Source: Duganella sp. OV510 | Lineage (GTDB): Bacteria; Pseudomonadota; Gammaproteobacteria; Burkholderiales; Burkholderiaceae_D | NCBI RefSeq assembly: GCF_900100205.1 | Contig: NZ_FNEQ01000001.1 | Coordinates: 1,178,001 to 1,242,000, forward strand | DNA: 64,000 nucleotides | Reading direction: 5' to 3' | Shown here: positions 63,231-64,000 of the stretch, piece after piece | Layout of the letters: each line of letters starts with the position of its first letter | Position numbering within the stretch: the stretch's first letter is position 1 | Made by a program: the position numbers and the translations under genes | Notes under the pieces: generated by a model | The model's input: only the letters and a program-made list of their open reading frames with translations | The model's database searches: none | Told to the model about the DNA's origin: nothing

Positions 63231-64000
63231 ATGCGCCCTTGCGCCGCGATGCTTGCCCCTTTTTTCTTTTTGATGACCTCGTTGCCGGTCCTCGCTCAGA
63301 CAATTTCTGTGCAAAGCTTTTCTGATGTACCTTGCTCGGCGGATTGCGATGCTGCGCTAGGTAGCCGCGAAAAACCGACACATCTCGAATCAAAACTTTT
63401 CCGACGATTTTTCCCGGCGCCAGAAAATCTCGCGTCGACACTGGAGGCGTATCAGCGTGCAAACGTCGTTCTTTTTGAGAAGGCGCAGGACGGATTGCGT
63501 ACCAAAGTTCGGCTGTTGGAGAAAAATGGAAAGTCATCGTCGGGATTTAACGAATATTTTTCGTCGACACCCAGAAAATATCGTGAAGTAAGGGACGCCT
63601 ACGAAACCATTCTTGTCGGGAAGGTCAGCTGTACAAAGACCAGGAACGATATATTCAGGTGCGAACAAGGCGTGGCAGACATGGAGGTCGATCTCGATAT
63701 GGGACTGCGCGAGCTCGCCCCTGGAGCGATTTTATCCATTGAGGAATCGTCGGCACCATGCGGGGAAAATATTTGTCGGTCTTATGTCATCGATCAAGCA
63801 GACGCGATTGTTATGTTGGACCGCGAGTTGGTGACAACCGCTCCAAACTTGAATCATTCCATCATTACACTGCTGGTGTCACCGGACGGTTCGCCTTTTC
63901 TCTATAAAGAAATCCACTGGGCAAATGGTAAGCTGGATGGGCCGGAAGCGCAGTTCTCCCCGGTCTATGATTCAAAGGTCGAGCCATTCGATCTGCCCGA
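63231..64000 (+). CDS. Exported hypothetical protein, N-terminal part (cut by window edge)
   Basis: An open frame from an ATG at 63231 to the window end, 256 codons without stop. GAGGAAATATC lies just upstream. It begins with a signal peptide (MRPCAAMLAPFFFLMTSLPVLAQ-TI) and then SFSDVPCSADCDAALGS, with several cysteines later (VSCTKTRNDIFRCEQG, APCGENICRSY), so it probably has disulfides in the periplasm. GC content is lower than for neighbours, which may point to a late arrival. I do not recognise a family. Confidence 0.7.
   Translation, partial: MRPCAAMLAPFFFLMTSLPVLAQTISVQSFSDVPCSADCDAALGSREKPTHLESKLFRRFFPAPENLASTLEAYQRANVVLFEKAQDGLRTKVRLLEKNGKSSSGFNEYFSSTPRKYREVRDAYETILVGKVSCTKTRNDIFRCEQGVADMEVDLDMGLRELAPGAILSIEESSAPCGENICRSYVIDQADAIVMLDRELVTTAPNLNHSIITLLVSPDGSPFLYKEIHWANGKLDGPEAQFSPVYDSKVEPFDLP

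Overview
This window looks like the chromosome of a betaproteobacterium of the Oxalobacteraceae (Massilia / Duganella / Janthinobacterium group). This is an inference from high GC, protein character and gene order: rpsO-pnp, ilvB-ilvN-ilvC, pssA-leuA, iscRSUA-hscBA-fdx-iscX, and an ECF sigma / DUF3619 / DUF3106 / RDD cluster next to ilvB. Both ends cut through a gene: pnp at the left, a secreted hypothetical protein at the right. I saw no rRNA, tRNA, CRISPR array, insertion sequence or prophage.

Layout. 1-4.1 kb: pnp and rpsO (minus), an outer-membrane barrel (plus), a small NIPSNAP-ABM-ArsR operon and a KDG-type sugar kinase. 4.1-16.7 kb: leuA and pssA (minus), then a catalase-like peroxidase with its own ECF sigma and zinc-finger anti-sigma (plus), two tandem SIMPL-domain proteins, two small membrane proteins, and ilvC-ilvN-ilvB (minus) behind a long structured leader. 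Divergent from ilvB is the sigma-DUF3619-DUF3106-RDD operon. 16.7-24.9 kb: a long minus-strand isc operon preceded by a type 1 IscR site. It continues past iscX into a methyltransferase, threonine aldolase and a pseudouridine synthase, and carries two palindromic repeats between genes. 25-31.4 kb: an odd uracil-DNA-glycosylase-like protein, an S41 peptidase, a maiA-fahA-VOC aromatic catabolic operon divergent from a LysR regulator, an azoreductase-like flavoprotein and a ChaC-type glutathione-degrading enzyme. 31.4-38 kb: a radical SAM protein of the SplB-like class with a near-perfect LexA box at its start, divergent from a DUF2760-Hsp70-Hsp70/DUF3731 operon. 38-41.2 kb: a lipoprotein, a DTW-domain tRNA-modifying enzyme and a chemoreceptor.

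41.3-57 kb is a type VI secretion locus. One minus-strand operon is lipoprotein-tssB-tssC-hcp-tssE-tssH-tssA. A divergent plus-strand pair is tssK-tssL. A second minus-strand operon is M15 peptidase-tssM-tagF-ompA/BON. No tssF, tssG, tssJ, vgrG or PAAR gene lies in the locus; tssE overlaps tssH exactly where tssF and tssG usually sit. The M15 peptidase resembles, by inference, TagX-type peptidoglycan hydrolases that open the wall for T6SS assembly.

57-64 kb holds an Ala/Thr/Ser-rich membrane protein of unknown role, a YghU/YfcG-type glutathione transferase, a GPH-family sugar symporter with a cytoplasmic GH43 glycosidase (uptake and hydrolysis of a small glycoside) behind a short palindrome, a SAM methyltransferase, a YCII protein, a small conserved protein and the truncated secreted protein.

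The points most worth a second look are the SOS-box radical SAM gene, the paired Hsp70 / DUF2760 operon, the T6SS locus with missing baseplate genes, the glycosylase with an altered catalytic motif, the ilvB leader RNA and the 66-base palindrome inside the isc operon.
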